From: Nannochloropsis salina CCMP1776
Lineage: Eukaryota; Sar; Eustigmatophyceae; Eustigmatales; Monodopsidaceae
Assembly: GCA_004565275.1 (NCBI GenBank)
Contig: SDOX01000001.1
Coordinates: 62,001-126,000, forward strand
Length of the DNA: 64,000 bases
Direction: 5' to 3'
Shown here: positions 30,492 through 45,400 of the stretch, one piece after another
How positions within the stretch are numbered: the stretch's first letter is position 1
Layout: each line of letters opens with the position of its first letter
Notes under the pieces: model-generated
What the model was told of the DNA's origin: nothing
Databases searched by the model: none
What the model saw: the letters and a program-made list of their open reading frames with translations, nothing else
Position numbers and translations under genes: made by a program

Positions 30492-33400
30492 ATGAGTAGT
30501 CGCAAGGGCGGTGGCGGTCCGGGCGGGAGTGCACCAAAGCGTCTAAGACATACGCACGCGGGCAATACCTCCCCGGCGAAGCTTCCTGATGCCATGCCAG
30601 TGCACGGATCATACTCCACTACTACCGCCACGGCGGCAACCACCAAAACTTGTAGCAGCGGTACAGATTCAGATGGCACTCCGGGCAGCAGTAACGATAA
30701 GGCGTTTCGGCGTGCCCTCCTTGTGCATCGGCTGGCCCTCACTGACGCCATTGAAGTGGCTTGGAAAAAGAGCAATCCACAGATATTTTTGGCCGGACCG
30801 CCCGTACACGGCTCCATATATCTCGAGTCGTACACTTTCTCTCTGGTAACGTGCACCTCCTTGGCTCTTCGGTGGGGTTTGGAAGAGCCTTTCCTTCGGG
30901 ACGTGGGCTCCGTCTTGAGGTCCTGCCATCCCGAGATGCGCGCCTTTCTCGACTTCCTGGAAACGCCGTTGCCTCCGTCCTCGCTCGTCACCCGCATGCA
31001 AGACGCCTACGTGGACCTTCCACTCGGTGCACGGACGGGCATTTCTCGTGCAACTCCGAGCAGTGGGAACAAAAGCTGGGAGGGAGGGACGGGTGGCAGC
31101 GCGAATAGCAGACTTGCCCTGGCCAAGCAGCGGCTGGCGGCATTATTGAGTGTGGCGGCAGCAGAGGGGATCAAAGACCTCCCCTCGTCGTCTGGCGCCG
31201 CTGCCACGGGGATAACAGGGGTGTCTCCCCCGGACGAGGAGTATGAGACGGGGCAGGAGGGGATGACTCCCTTGGCAGAAGACCGACACCTGTCGGCGTA
31301 CGACGCGACGGTGCGGAGACTCTGCCCGGAGCTTCCTCCACTGCTTCCCCTGCATGCTGAAACCGAGGCGCGCTTGGACTTGGCACTGGAGACATTGGCC
31401 TCAATATTGGGTTCTCCGACCATGGAGCTCGGACAGGCACGCCACACGTCCTTGCTTTCCACTTTGGCCGACGCCTTGGTCCGCCAGGCCTTTTCTGTCT
31501 ACGCCTGGCACCTGACACAGAACCGAATCGTCTTGCTCTCCCATTTCCAATGCTCCGTCCCGCGCTTGGCACCCTTGCTCTTTTCCCCCCAACCCCAACC
31601 GCCCAGCCCATACCTGCTGCTCCTGGTCGTGGGTGCACTCGCGATAGCTTCCAGGCCCGCGTCTCTTCCCCTTCCTTCCAGCTCGACCCCGGAGGAGAAG
31701 GAGGAAAGGAAGGCCCGGGAGATTTCCGTGTCGTTCGCTTCCTATCTGGCTGCCCTGTCCCCATCCGTGTTGGAGAGTGTGGTCTCTTGTGGATTGGGAG
31801 GGCAGGACAACGGGCCTGGGCGACGAGGGCAAGGAGGAGGAAGGGCACCAGCGGGGAAGGAGACAGACAAAGACGGTCGTCACTGGGGAGAAGCGTTCTT
31901 GTATTGTGGAGCAGGCGAAAAGGAGGAGTGGGCAGAGGTACCCAAGGGGTTTCCAGCCGCTTTTGCCAGTTTGCTCGTCTTACTGGCTGAAGCCGATGGC
32001 CTCCAGATCCTTCCTGACACGGCGTTTTCATTCTCGCATTTCCCTCCTTCCTCCCCTCCGTCCCTGCGCCCCGTGCCTGGCGGATTCTGTAGGGTCCTCT
32101 TCGACGTCTTGCTCTCCCTCCTCCCCCGCTTGGTCTCCCACTCTACCCTGGTGCCCCTGGGAATGCATCAATTTTGCTGCTGCTTGGCAGTGGCTTTAGG
32201 GGAAGAAGAAGCGATGGAGCAGAGAATCGTTGGCGCCTTGGAAGGGGGTAGGGGTTCGGCAGTACGGGGTGAGGAGGGGAAGGCCATGTGGTGGGAGGCG
32301 ACGGGGGTTGAAGGCGGGATGAGGGAAGCCCAGACAGCGGAGCGATGTCGGTTGCTAGAGCTACTCGAGGGATTGCTTCTGGCCAGAGAAGAACAGATGG
32401 CGAAGGAAGACAAGAGGCAGGGGGCAGAAGAAAGGGAAGGAAGAGGGAAGGACGCCGTGGAGGGAGACGGGGGGTTCGTGACCGCGGTGTCTGAGGTCGG
32501 AATGGGGAGGGAGGAGACCCCGACTATGGAGACAGATTCCGGAGTATTAAAAGTCACGTCTGGAAGTGCATCGCAAAAGCTTCCCCCCAAAGCTCGTTAC
32601 TTCTGCCACACGTGCACGGCGGAGGATTGTCGAACGGCCTTGGAAGAGGAAGTTTCCCATACATGTTGCGGGTACTGCGCCCGTCGCTGCCATGCCGGCC
32701 ATGACCTCACGTATTTGGGCGACAGTTGCATGCATGCAGGCAAAAATTGTACGTGTCGGGGCAGCAGGATTGTAGCTTCCTCGACTCGTGCTCCTGGGGA
32801 TGGGGAGGATTCCTCGATCGGCGGGCGTGTCTCGGAAGCTCACAATGCCGGCGCTGACGAAGAGTCCAAACCGCCGAAGGAGAAGGAAAAGGACCAGGGT
32901 GATCTCGAACAGGCGCGGCATTGTGCAGCGCAAGGTCCGAGGGAGCAAGGCGTACCAGAGAGCGAAGCGGCCATAGGAAGAGGAAGGGAAAGAATCTCTT
33001 CTACAGCGTCGTCCCGACCATGGCGTCATGCCAGCGAGAGCCTTGCTGCACTAGTGGGAGCCTTGGTGGCCTTGTCCTCCGTCTCGACATCCCCCCCCCT
33101 CCCCACCTCCCGTCACCACGAAAGCCTTTCCCGTCGCTTGGCTTCTCTTGCCCTGCTTTGGGCCCGGGGTAAGGAAAAGCAAGACGAAAGCGAGGCGCTC
33201 GCATCCGCCCTTGGCCGGCTTTGGGTCCATGTGGTCGGCTCCCGCCCTCTTCCCTCTTCGTCCTCGTCTCCTACCACTGTCACCAACCCCTCCCTTTCCG
33301 CTCCCATTTTGGGCACACGCAGTGCACGCACAACTCCTTCATTGGCAAATCCTACCCTCCAACTCTTGCAATGGGAGGAGGGCTCCCAAATCTCTGCCGC

Positions 33401-36400
33401 TACTCGTTCCCCCTCGACCACCGTCCCGCCCTCCTTCTGGCGACCACTTCCCGGCTATTTGGCACCGGGGACACTGCGTATCCACGCTTCAATTCATGAA
33501 TCGAATGCCACACGCCCTTTACGCCATCATCTTGCAAACGGGATGGGTCGGCACCAGCTCGTGGCCGCCGACTCGCGGGGCAAGATTGTTTATGCGGAAG
33601 GGCGGGAAGTCGTCTTAGCCTCGATCACAGGTCTTATGGCGGACCGGGGGGGGGAGGGAGGGAAAGGGGCAGGGCGCGGAGGCCTCTGCATCCTCTCCCG
33701 TTCCACCCTCCCGTGGCCGCCGGTTGGACTATCTTTTCATCCTCTGCGGGCCCTTCGGGTCCTAGTGTGGGGCGTCTACGGCTGTCAAGTGTTGCAATTC
33801 GACCGGGAAGGGAAAATGTTGCTTCGATTTCCGATTGATCTGAATTTAGGCGATACAATGGAAGCCTCGGGGTTGGTAAGAGCGGCGCACTGGCTCTTGC
33901 CTTCGGGGAAAGAAGAGATGGCAGGAGGACGCTTTGACGACAGGCGTGAGCTGTTTGTTTGTGTGGTGTTGGAGTTCGCCATCAAGGTCTACCGGATCTC
34001 CATGCGGGGAGCGTCGGGTGCCTTGACTCACTGCTACCGCACCATGCCGGATGACCGCTTTATTTTTGATGCTGTGGCCTTTGCGCAACCCGAGAACGGG
34101 GAAGGAGACAATAGGGAATGGGGGAAAAGGAGGTTGCAGTCGTCATTTGGGATGAATGTCTTGGTCATGACGAAGGGGCTGCAATTGCTGCGACTGCCAC
34201 GTGTTGCCACGGGCGGTGTCTTTCTCGGGACTTTAGACCCTTCCACCGTCCACGTGACGCCGCTTCCACTCCCCGTCCACATTCCCTTGGAGCAGCTCCC
34301 TTCGGAGCACATGCTCGTCACGTTGCATTACTCGCAGCGCCTTGGGCTCCTGCTGGTTGGTCGGTGTGATCAGATTCTTGCCTTCCCCGTGGATGAAGGC
34401 TTTTCCCACGTACAAGAAGGCTTCATACTCCTGAGTCCTTCGCTCATTAAAAACGCACGTACGAGGGCGAGGGGCGTGCGTCGAGGCCCACACTCATTTA
34501 ATGCTCGGACACGGCCGACCTCGTCCTTATCCAGCTCAGGTTCAACTTCGTCCTCGCCTTCGCAAGCCTCCCACGGGCCGTACTTGCGGATTTTTGAGGG
34601 ACCAACGGAAGGAAGTCACCCCTGTGTCTTCGTCGTGACACGAGACTTGCTTCAGCAAACAGAAGGGATGGTAGTGCTCTCATATCGGGAAGTCGAGGGA
34701 CGGGAAATGAAGGAAGGGGTTGGGGAAAGAGGCACGTGGTGTATCCAAGACTTGGAATTAGACTATCGAGACAAGGACACCTTCGGGGGCAGCGAATCGA
34801 ACACCGTTTCTAGCTTGGCCGCCAGTGGTAGCAGTAGTCATGGTGGGGATGAAAACCAAACCATAGTAGGCTTCACAATCGCCATGGGGCCAAAAGATAC
34901 CCCTGTTGCCATCATATTGCATGGCAATGGAGCCCTGTCCCTGCATTCCCCCATTGGCACTGGAGTCGGCCTGCATGGTCTTGGAAAGAGGGCCTTCGCT
35001 TTCTTTCCCACCGTCTCTGTCTCCTCGCATCGGTCCCCAGGCATTTCTGCCTCCCCAACCTACGGAGAAGACGCCCTTCACCTGTCGATCCAGGCGATTC
35101 GGTTTCTCCTTGATGGTGTTGAGACTGACCTGACTACCAGTAGCCGCTGGTGGAGCAGTCATTACAATGAGATGTCTCCCTCCATTCAGTCTCAACCCAC
35201 ACCGACCCCCACTTTTCCGTACCTAAAATTTGACGGCCTGAGCACGAGGTTGCATGGAGCATTTTGTCTGGTATTTTTCGGGGAGCACGTGAATAAATTT
35301 GACTCCTCTGGCATAAGTCTCATCAGAGCTTCTTGCGCCAGTACGAAAGGAGAAAAGTGTGGACGCAGGACATCCTTGACAATCACACATCGCGACGAGG
35401 AAGAGGAAGAGGAAGAGGATGAGGTCTTGGAAGAAGAGGAGGACGAGGAGGACGAGGAGGACGAGGAGGACGAGGAGGAGGATCAGGGCGGAATGGCGGT
35501 CGACGATTGCAATCCTGGTATTCGCAGTGCACGTGTGACACTCCCTCCCCCACCAGTGGGCAGTGCGGCAGGAAAGGATGGGAGGGAAGGGGGTGAGCGC
35601 TGTCTTTCCCTTGGCGTTCGGTCAGAGTTTCTCAAGACGTATGCGGTTACCCACGTTCGCGTGCTTGTTGGATTGACTGGATCTGCTACCATCCCGCGCT
35701 TGATTCAAGTTCTCGGGCAACGCCGCCTTACCGTAGTACCGCAGTACAGATCGACAGAGTGTGGAGTAGAGAAGAATGATACAAAAGACAGGGAAGGGAT
35801 GCCGGAAGGTCATTCATTGGCGCGCTGGTACGATTTCATGCTGACGGAGGAAGAGATGTTGCTGGTACTTCGGTCGAGAATGGTAACATTGTCATTGCTC
35901 GGCGTTCAAGAAGGAATAGCGTCAGAGGAGAAGACGAACGCGAGGGGCCCAGTCCTGGACGCAGTAGAACTGTACGGTCGCTGCCTAGAAGAGCTCGACA
36001 TAGGGGAAAGGCGAACGAAGGATGCAAGGAGCTACGAACCATTACAGAGAAGTCTGCCTTCCACATGTGAAAAGGGTTTGTTTTCGTCGTCGAGAGGGAG
36101 TCAAACATCGGGCGAGGAATGGCGGATGCGGTCGGAGCCGAGCACTGGCCCGTGGGAACTAACGCTTTCGGGAATTTTACGTGTCTTGATGGTACAAGCA
36201 AGCATGTGTAGCAGTAACAAGGGCTGCAATGCCGTTCCAATGGACGAAGGGGAAGAATTGGAAGCACAAGACGGTCGCTTGGAATATGCGAAGCTTTGTG
36301 CACGGAGAGCAGGAAGGCAGGCGGCGCAGGTGGCACTTGGGGTTACTTGGGGCACGTCCAGCAAACGAAGACACCATCATGCCGTGCGTGGGATGGCGAA

Positions 36401-39400
36401 GGACTTTCTTCGCCGACTCTGTGGGCTACCTCCCTCTCACACGATAGGAAAATTACACGAACCGACTACCGAGGTGGCGGAGAAGGATATGCAATATCAT
36501 GGGCTCAAGGACGCGACACACCTCTTCCGTGTTCGGGTCCTACTTGACTCCCCTTTTTTAAGATCCTGCGAGCTGAGTGCGATACTTTACTTGCTCAAAA
36601 GTATTCTGACCAAGCGACCGCACAACCTGTATATTGGCCGGAAGTCCTGGGACGAAACCGGAGCGAAGGACCAAGGCGGAGATGGGGAAGGGAAAGAGGC
36701 AGGTCGGGGTAGGTTGTGGACAATCTCTTTGGTAAAGCATGTGCAAAGGATGATCAAGGCGGAAAGGGATCAATGCAAAGAGGACGATATACGAGAGCAG
36801 CGCTGCACTCTAGCTCGTGAAGTCATAGCATTTGGCTTGACGGAGGTGGCCATGAATCTGAAGGGCACTGTATCCTCTGCGAACCCCATCCCCTCGCCTG
36901 GGAGCCTTCCTGATACCTTCGCGTTAATTCCACCCTGTGTAGAGGCAAAAGCTGTGTTACGGGCCGTTGATTCACTCGTTCGGTTTCTAGATAGTTTTGA
37001 TGCGAAGGTCTCTAACGCCCTGGGCATTGGCATCGCGCAACTTATCCGAATCCACCGGGGAGAGGATCAAATGGAAGGCACAAGCTCGGCTACGGAGGGC
37101 AAGCAGGAGGGAATTCGCAATGTGGATGCGTCAATTCCTTCCTCGCCCCGAGCTACGGAGTCTACCCTGTCCCGGACAGATTGCGGGGGAGCTATCTCCC
37201 ATTCGTCAACAACGTCTTCTGAGGACGACAGCAAAATCAGGGGTTCCCTGCCTTCTGCTTTGTCGTCTCGTTTGACGTCCATTCCTATTCTTCAGCACTC
37301 CTGTAACCATTGTGCGGCGTATCCTTTACCAGCCGGACGCTTTCATTGCACGGTCTGTGTCGATATGGATCTTTGTGCTGCTTGTTACTCATTAAATCCT
37401 GAAAATATAGGGGGACACGTATCCACGCATCGCATGGTCTTCATGCCCGGGCAGGGTGAAAGTATAGGGACTCACAACAGTAGAAAAGAGAAAAGGCCAA
37501 ATGTGACGATAGAGGATACATTTGAAGAGGGGCCCAAAGAAAAGGATTTTATCATCAGGGACAGCTCTTTAAAGAACGGGATACAGAGCGGACAAACCCA
37601 AAGATCTTTGGCCCAGAAAGCCGATAGGGAGGGTGGGTTGGAAGAGAGTTCAAGGTCTGCAGAGATGGAGGCGGTAACAGGTAGCGACGAGGCTGGCAAG
37701 AGCAAAAACGGGAACGATGAGATATCTACAGGCCCCCCGCTCTCAGAAGTAGATTCTGGGATAGGGATGGACCGCCTACTTCTCCTACTCTTTGATCGTA
37801 TAATGCTGCGATTTTTACAGGTCCTTCGTCGTGTACTGTGCGGTAGGAATGAAGTATTCGAGAGCGGCAAAAAGGGGAGAAAAGACAAAACTTGGAAGGC
37901 GACATGGGGCGGGGGAGAAATGCAGAGTGTGAATCAAGTGGTCTCAAACGATGAGATCTGTATGAATTACGTCAAACTGCTGCTTACGCTGCTAGTACCT
38001 ATTACTGCTATTAGCCGCTCGCGCCTCAAGAACGCCGAGATCCTAAAGAGCAACCATGGAAGACGCCTTGCCACTTCGCTTTCATTCGCACTCGGCATGG
38101 CCCTTTCGAAGCTGATAGAGGAGACCCAGCAACTTTTGATGGCGCCTTCGCCAGCAAACAAAATCAGCATTCTACTGTCCCGTGCCTTGGCATACCTTTG
38201 TAAGGGATTTGGCAATACTGATGGCGTATCTGTTTCGGTGCTTGACGTGGTCGCAACCGCTGTCGGTCCGAAAGGAAAGTTGAAAATGGAACGACAGATA
38301 TGTCAGCTTTTCTCTAATTGGGTGCTTGGCCGTGAATCATCTGTGACAAAGGTGCAGCAGGACTTGGTCAACAACAAAGCAAGTGCTATGAAGACCACGG
38401 GAGTAGATGGTGTGGGAGCACCTATTGAGTGGGATGCTTTATGGCCGTATCCGAAAATAGCGGAGACGATGACATGGCAACACCGGGAAAATGAGAGATT
38501 TCTAGTATTTTTCCGGGTTTCGGACCTCTACCCCTTCTTCTTTGCCTCCCTGTTTGACCTTCTGACGGCCGTAGGTCGCCTTTCAACGGAAAAGCCGCCT
38601 TTATTACCCTTGCTCATTGAAGCCGTCGCGTGCAAAGCCTCCTCTGAGAACACCAATGATCTCGGTTGGGATCCATCTTGGGCCCGCTGGCTTTGCGAGC
38701 TGCTCTGTAGTGCATCTTTTTTGCCTTCCTTGTCCTCCCTGCGGAAAGACACAGCAAAGACCGCGGCCCCGTGGGCGACCTTAAAACGGAGTGCCCGAGG
38801 TCTTCTAAGGGTGTTGTGTGGGCCGAGTTCCTCAGCCTACCGTCGCACCCTAGACTTTTATTGCTTCTCGCAAGAAGTTGGTGCCTGGTATCACGCGATA
38901 GACACTCTGCGTGTGGAGTCCACACGCCAGGTACCGTATGAGAGGGGGAAGGTACAATCGGAGTGGCCTGTGCGTCTGTGTAATTTGCCGTATTCGAAAC
39001 AAGTGGAAATACACCGCTCCCTTTCCAGGCTTGTTAAGGGTGCCGTAACGTGTCCGAGGCATTGGCAAGCATTTTCGCGTCTCGACTCCTTCCCCTTCTA
39101 TTATTCGGCGAGCACAAATACGAACTGCGATTTAAAGCGCGGGACAGAAATGAATGAGGGAAAGGAGGAGAGAACCGAGGGAGAACGTGAAAAATTCGAA
39201 GAGAAGCCTCCCTTGTACGTGATTTTCTCTCTGATAAGTAAGCTAAGCGGGGGCGATGAAGAGGAGCTAATGGCTCTACATTTGCTTGAGTTAGCGACGG
39301 AGGAAACCCTTGAAAAGCAGATGGATGGGGAAGAGAAAGGCGAGAGCGAAGGGGGAAAAGGCATAACTCTGTCGCCCATGCGAAGGGTCGCTAGAGATGA

Positions 39401-42400
39401 GATGGATGACAAGTCAGAGAAAGCGTGCGACGAGGAGGAGGAGGAGGAGGAGGGAAATTGGAGAGATGGCATCCTCTCGTACAAAGTGACACGATCTCGT
39501 GTTGCAGCTGCTGCTTCTCTCCGGGCCCGACCGCGAACTGGCAGCGGAAATAGCAGCGATAGTAACAACAGTGGTGAAACGAAAAAATCATTGCTGCGAA
39601 GGCGAAGGGAAAGCCGGCGGCGGCTGGAAGACCGCAGCGGCAGTGAGGATGAGCTGGAAGATAAAGACGAAGAGGAAGAGTGTATGGAAGAGGAGGAAAA
39701 AGAAGAGGAGGATGAGGACGAGGGAGATACTGCTCTGCACCACGACTGCTTCGAGGAAATTGGAGAAGACGACGAGGATGGAGACGGGGAGCGTATCAAG
39801 ATTCGGGAGTGTGCAGAGAAAGGAAATAGTCGGATCGGCTCCGATGCTTCGGACCCTGACCGCGACAACGACGAGTTTGTTATCGAGGAAGGTACCCTGG
39901 TGCCCAAACACCTTGGATTACAGTTCTCCTTGCAGGCATTGAAGTCCGCCGCCTTGCTACAGAATATGGGGCTCTTAACTACGCACACAATGATTGACTT
40001 CGCCTATCGAGCAGTGTATTCCCCATTTCTGCGAACAAGAGAAATAGCTGCTGTCCTTTTTCGGCGCTTTTGGGACGGGTTACCCCTAGAGGAGAAGGGA
40101 ACATGTGTGGAGCAGATCACTCAACTGTTGCCTTCTTTCCTTTCCAGAGGTTCGGAAGCAGCGGACTTGCTACAGGCGATTTGCGCTATATTGGAAACGG
40201 AGAGGGACAAAACGAAGATACGGAGCTTGACAGAGGCTTTTACTCGGTCATCTACCCATACCCCCTATTTCTCTGCTTCCCTCCCCTTCTTTGAGACCCT
40301 CGTTCAACTCTTGGAAACCCAGCTTCGGAGCATAAAGAACCATCCTGCCGCTCCTATATACGAAAAATTGCATGTGTTGAACGGCCACAAACCCCTTCAA
40401 AAATATTTGGACTCTACGCCTTGTTCCTCCTGCGTTCCAAAGTCTTTCCCGTCGATGTCTCCTGGCAAAACTAGCTACCGACTTTTGCCCTTGGAAAGCC
40501 TAAAGTGCGTGTATCGGGCCACGGAGAATTGTCTTTTCCTGTCCCTACGCTCGTGCTACCAAGTTCGACGGATACAGCTCAACATAAGTGACGCGCACAG
40601 TCGTTACGTCAAAACGATTCGTCTCTATTTCCTACCTCGACAACAGACGTCCTCCGCAGCTTTAGCAGGCGTAGACCGACAAAAGTGGGAATTTCTGGCG
40701 ACGCTGCACCTTCACAAAGGTCAGTCTTCTACGCATATTGATTTGCCTGTCGCAGCCGTAGTAGGAAGTCTCTGGATAGAGTATGGAGAATTCCATTCTT
40801 CCATTACAACCTCTGCTGCGTCCTTATGTGGAGGAGAAGGAACAGAAACGTCGGTAAGCGTTTCCTGTCCAAGCTGTGGGCGAGGCCTGGATGCGCATCG
40901 TTTCTGTCAGTCCTGTGGTGAGATCGCAAGCTGCCGTTCCTGTCGACATGTGAGCTACTCACAGGTAGAGTCATTCTTATGTGAAGCCTGTGGCTACTGT
41001 GGTTACGGAAATTTCCGCTTCCGCCTACTGGCTGTGCCTGCAACGCACACTTTGGGGGAAGGAGCGTCCGAGGAGGATGTAGAAAAAATCAGGGATGCTT
41101 ACGAGCAAGCGGCACAATCTCTGGTGGAGGAGCAGCTACGCCTGAGTCAAACGACCCTACCTGACCTACAGGTACTTCTCGAGAGGGAGACTCGTCTAGA
41201 TATGTTTCCTAGAAAGGAAAGGAGAAAGGAAGCTCTAGGGGGGCGACTATTTTTTTTGGTTGATTCCGCTCGTGCAACTATGGAAGGGCAAGGCTTAATT
41301 TCGACGACGCGTGCCGATACTTTAAGTGCCTTGGCGGTAGAAACCGCAGCAGCTGTCGATGGTTCGTCAACACGTAGCCGACGACTTTCGAAAGACGACA
41401 AAGAGAGTACAGACTCTTCTATCCGGGGTGTAAGTTTTGCAGCTTTGCCATTATCGACTCCCGCGTCCCACCATTCTTCAGAAACTTCAGCACTTAGTGT
41501 CATTCATCGTCGCATCGCACTTCTGCAGTCTTCGTCTCCTGCCCTTTCTTCTGCCCCTCCCTTGTTGACGGCTCCTTCCCTACCAGATTTATGCTCGTCA
41601 TCATCTTCTGTTCCCTCTATACTCCTGTCTCGCTCACGTTCCTTAGTCACTGCCCCAGCCAGTGCCATATCTGCCTCTCAATCCATTCAGGCCTCTGCGG
41701 CATTAAAGTATTACACAACACGTGCGAAAGCATTTCATGACAAACGTGCCCTATATGCACGACTTGTACAGCAATTTGAGGCGGAGTTGAAAAGATTCGA
41801 GCAGCGGCTGGAGTTTGGGGCCTTGGGTAAGAATGAGAGAGGAAATTTACCAGACGAAGGACTTTGCCACTGCCTCGAATGTAGTGTAGATGTGGCTATT
41901 TCTTTAGAAAACTTGATTACATCTGTGATCGAGAAGCACGATGAGACGAGTATGCGGTCTCTTTGGGGTTGGCAACCTACTACACAACAAGCGCAGTCTT
42001 TGCAGCAACAAGTACAAAGGCAACAAAATCAGTCGCTACCTTCGCTGGTAAATTTGCTAATGGGGGTATATGACGAGGAATCCATTTATAAACCTGCCAG
42101 CCTTCGAAAAAACACCTCCATGTTGCTTAAGAATCTATGCGTGGTCGCGGGAAAGGAATCGCAAGATCAGCTGCATTGTGTCGTCCTTCAATCCATCAGC
42201 CGACTCCTGCCACTCCTTCAGCATGAAACCTCCTTTCTCAATCCTCATCTTGAGCTAATTGAAGAACTCTGCCGGTCGTCCGATGTGGATATTCGTCCTT
42301 TTTTATCGCTCTCTCCTTCCCCGGCGCGCAGGTTAAATACGGATAATCTACGTCTACTTCCGCTGATACTCCGCCATTTGAGTACTTTGACTTTCTCATC

Positions 42401-45400
42401 GCGGCAAATATGTGAGCATGTTGCGCTACCTTGCCTTCGTCTGTTTGGATGGCTTCTGTTCAAAGAAGGTGGTGAACCTGATGAAAATTGTGTGACGTTC
42501 ATGCTATCGTTGCTGGATGAGACGCTTTCGGTCCCTCCATTTTTGCAAAGGACGAAGGATGGCACAGAGGATAAAGAGAATCGAGGGTGGATAACATTGG
42601 GGCAACAGCGAGTGCGGAAATCGATGTCACTCTTACTCTTCAAGTGGAAGGCCAGGGTGGCGAGCAAGGCAAGCAAATGCATCGACAAGCACGGTGAAGA
42701 TAGAAACCAGGAAAGTAATGCGTCGGCTTCCACCTTGCATACTTTCACCTTCCCCTCCTCCCTTCAAGATTTGCCTTCACATGAGGATTGGTGGCTTTAC
42801 CTTCTTGTAAATCCCAATTCGCTTCCTCTGCGTGTCGAAGCTGGAAACATTATGTTAAACCTTTTGGAGATGGTGAAGCGTTATTTCTTGCGCCTCCAAC
42901 GCCAACAGCAACAACGGCAACTTCGACCACTTCGCAAGCCAAGCACCAACAATGTAACGGCTGAAAGACAAGTTGAACGCACGAGCGATATGTCCGTCGA
43001 CGGAGAAGGATATAAAGAAGGGTGCGAGAAGGAGGAAGGAGATAGCCGGATAAAGGGTGGGGAGGGTGGAATCAAGACACGGGCATCCGCTTTGCCCTGG
43101 ATATCCTCAGGGAAATCCCCTTCTCTCGCTTCATATTCTCCACCTTTTGTGCTGCAGATTCGCCTGTTTGAACTCTTGATGTCCTACGTAAGCCGAATAT
43201 TCACCGGTAATGCCATGACAAAAGCCGGATGGCGAAACCAGCACTTCAAGTCCTTCCTTCCACAGCGACAAGCCGATACCTCCTTCCTCCAGCTATTCTC
43301 CCTTCTTCGTCATCTGGTTTGCTTACCTCCTATAGCCCAATACATGGCTGTCCGCGGTGGCATTTCTTGGATCAGCATTCTGGCACAGGATGAACTTGAC
43401 CGCGTACTGAGAAATATGCGTCACACTCCTCATAGTAGCAGCAGCAACCAAGGAGTTCTTTTTTTCCAACTTATTCAGATCCTTAAAGCTGTCCTAAGCT
43501 ATCATCCACACATCCGTCGGCACTGCCTCCGTGACCAGCTCGTGCCTCTGATTCGCATGGATCTTCAGCTTGCTTCGATGACGTTCCTACCACCAGCTCT
43601 GACAGTAGCCTTGAACGATATCCTACAGATAACAACCCCAGCACCAGACCTAAGAAATAAAGCGGAGGAGGAAGATGCCTACATAGCGGCAGTCGTGAGC
43701 TTGCTCGTGAAGGAAGTCGAAGAGATGGATACGTACTCTCTGACAACTGCTTCTAATCCTACACTGCTACGTCCGAGTTCTGGCATTCCTTCCTCCAAGA
43801 CACGTTGTAAAAATCAGAAACCTCGTAAGATTTGCATGCTTTTACGCATTTTGAAGGATTCTATCGCTCCTCCTCGGACGCATACGCCCTATCGAATTCA
43901 GTTTCGACGCGCGCCCTCTCAAGACGATTTTTTTCGAGGAAATCTTTCAAGAAATCCGGTGTGGGCCAAAGACATCGAGGATTTCGTCTCCGAATCAAAT
44001 GATGATGAGGCAATTAATGCTGAAGATACAAGTCTAATAAATGGAAGGGAGGAGGGGCCGACGGTGAGAGATTTGAGAAGGTGGTTGGCGAGGGAGCTTG
44101 GGATCGTTGACTCACTGGAGCTCCTGGAGTGTTTGGTGACTGGGAAAATTCTTTCCTTAAATTTACCCTTGCGTTTGGTCTTTTCCGGGATGTGGAGGGA
44201 ATGGGTGATGAAAAAGCATCCGGAGATGTATGGGATGGATAGGGGGAATGAGGGTGGTGGGTCAAGAGGAGGAGCCAGGGTTGGTGGAGGAGAAGAGGCA
44301 GTGCAATCGGAACAAGAGCGGGAGTCCGAGTTGAGTGATGCAAATCTTCCACCTATGGTAGTAACATACCGACTGATGGGTGTGGATGGAGAGCCAACAG
44401 AGGAGGTAGTAGAGACTTTAGAGGACGAGAAGGCTGAAAACGAAAAATCGGCAGCAGCAGCATTGTCGCTGAAAATGATTGAGGTGATTGGCAGTGTCAA
44501 TGGGGGCTTACACGCCCTTTTGACACTGGCACGTCCTCCCATTTATCCTTCATCTTCCCTGAAAGAACGGGAAATTTCATCGTTGGCCATCAAGACTTTG
44601 CGGCTTTGCTGCAAAGCCCCCGAAAATCGCTCCAGACTCTTATTGCGATTGAATGGACCGGCGACCCTGCTTTCGTACTTACTGACAGCCTTGAGAATGT
44701 CGCGCCGTGGGGGAGGGGGAGGGGTGGGAACAACGGCTTTGTTACAACTTGTGGAAGAGCTAGGCAGCGGGGAGGATGGAAGTCACGCAGATATGCAGAA
44801 CGAGGAGAGGGACCGGACACAAGACTCGGGTACTTGCACGACCCTCCAGGGGCAAGAGGGGCAGAAAACTGTGACAAACAGTGAAGACGACACAGTTCGA
44901 GTATTTTTGGACGCCCTGGAGGATACAGCGATTCTAGATGTTCTTCGGGCGAATGCCTCGTTGACCAAAGCCGTAGGAAGGCTTCTCCCATTCTTGACAT
45001 ACGGCCGCGTCCAAGCCTGTGCCGTTTTGACAGAAAAAATTGTCACGGAGATTGGCTGGGTTCGATGGCAGGGGCAAGTGGAAGACATAAATGGACGGCA
45101 AAAATTGGGCGAAAAGGAGAAAGAAGAGGAGTTGGGGACCGCTGCCGCCTCCTCCCTCCCCTTGCTAGTAACAATTATGCTCGAAGCACTTTATGGCCTC
45201 ACAGGATGTCGACAGGGAGGGTCTGCTTCTACTATCATAAGGGATCAACTCTTGGAGCGTGGTTTTACGGCGGCCACGCTTGAAGCCCTGCAAAGCGTGT
45301 TGCCCATTGAGGACGGCATTGGGCGTGCGGTGCAAGAGAGTGGGTCTCGTGGCGACTTCTTGAAGAGAAAGGAACGAGTGGAGGGAGCATGGAAAGTGCG

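Noticed and set aside
39101-39988. 295-residue minus-strand open frame inside UBR4
   Set aside because: Mostly poly-Ser from the complement of acidic GAG/GAA codons; a shadow of UBR4.
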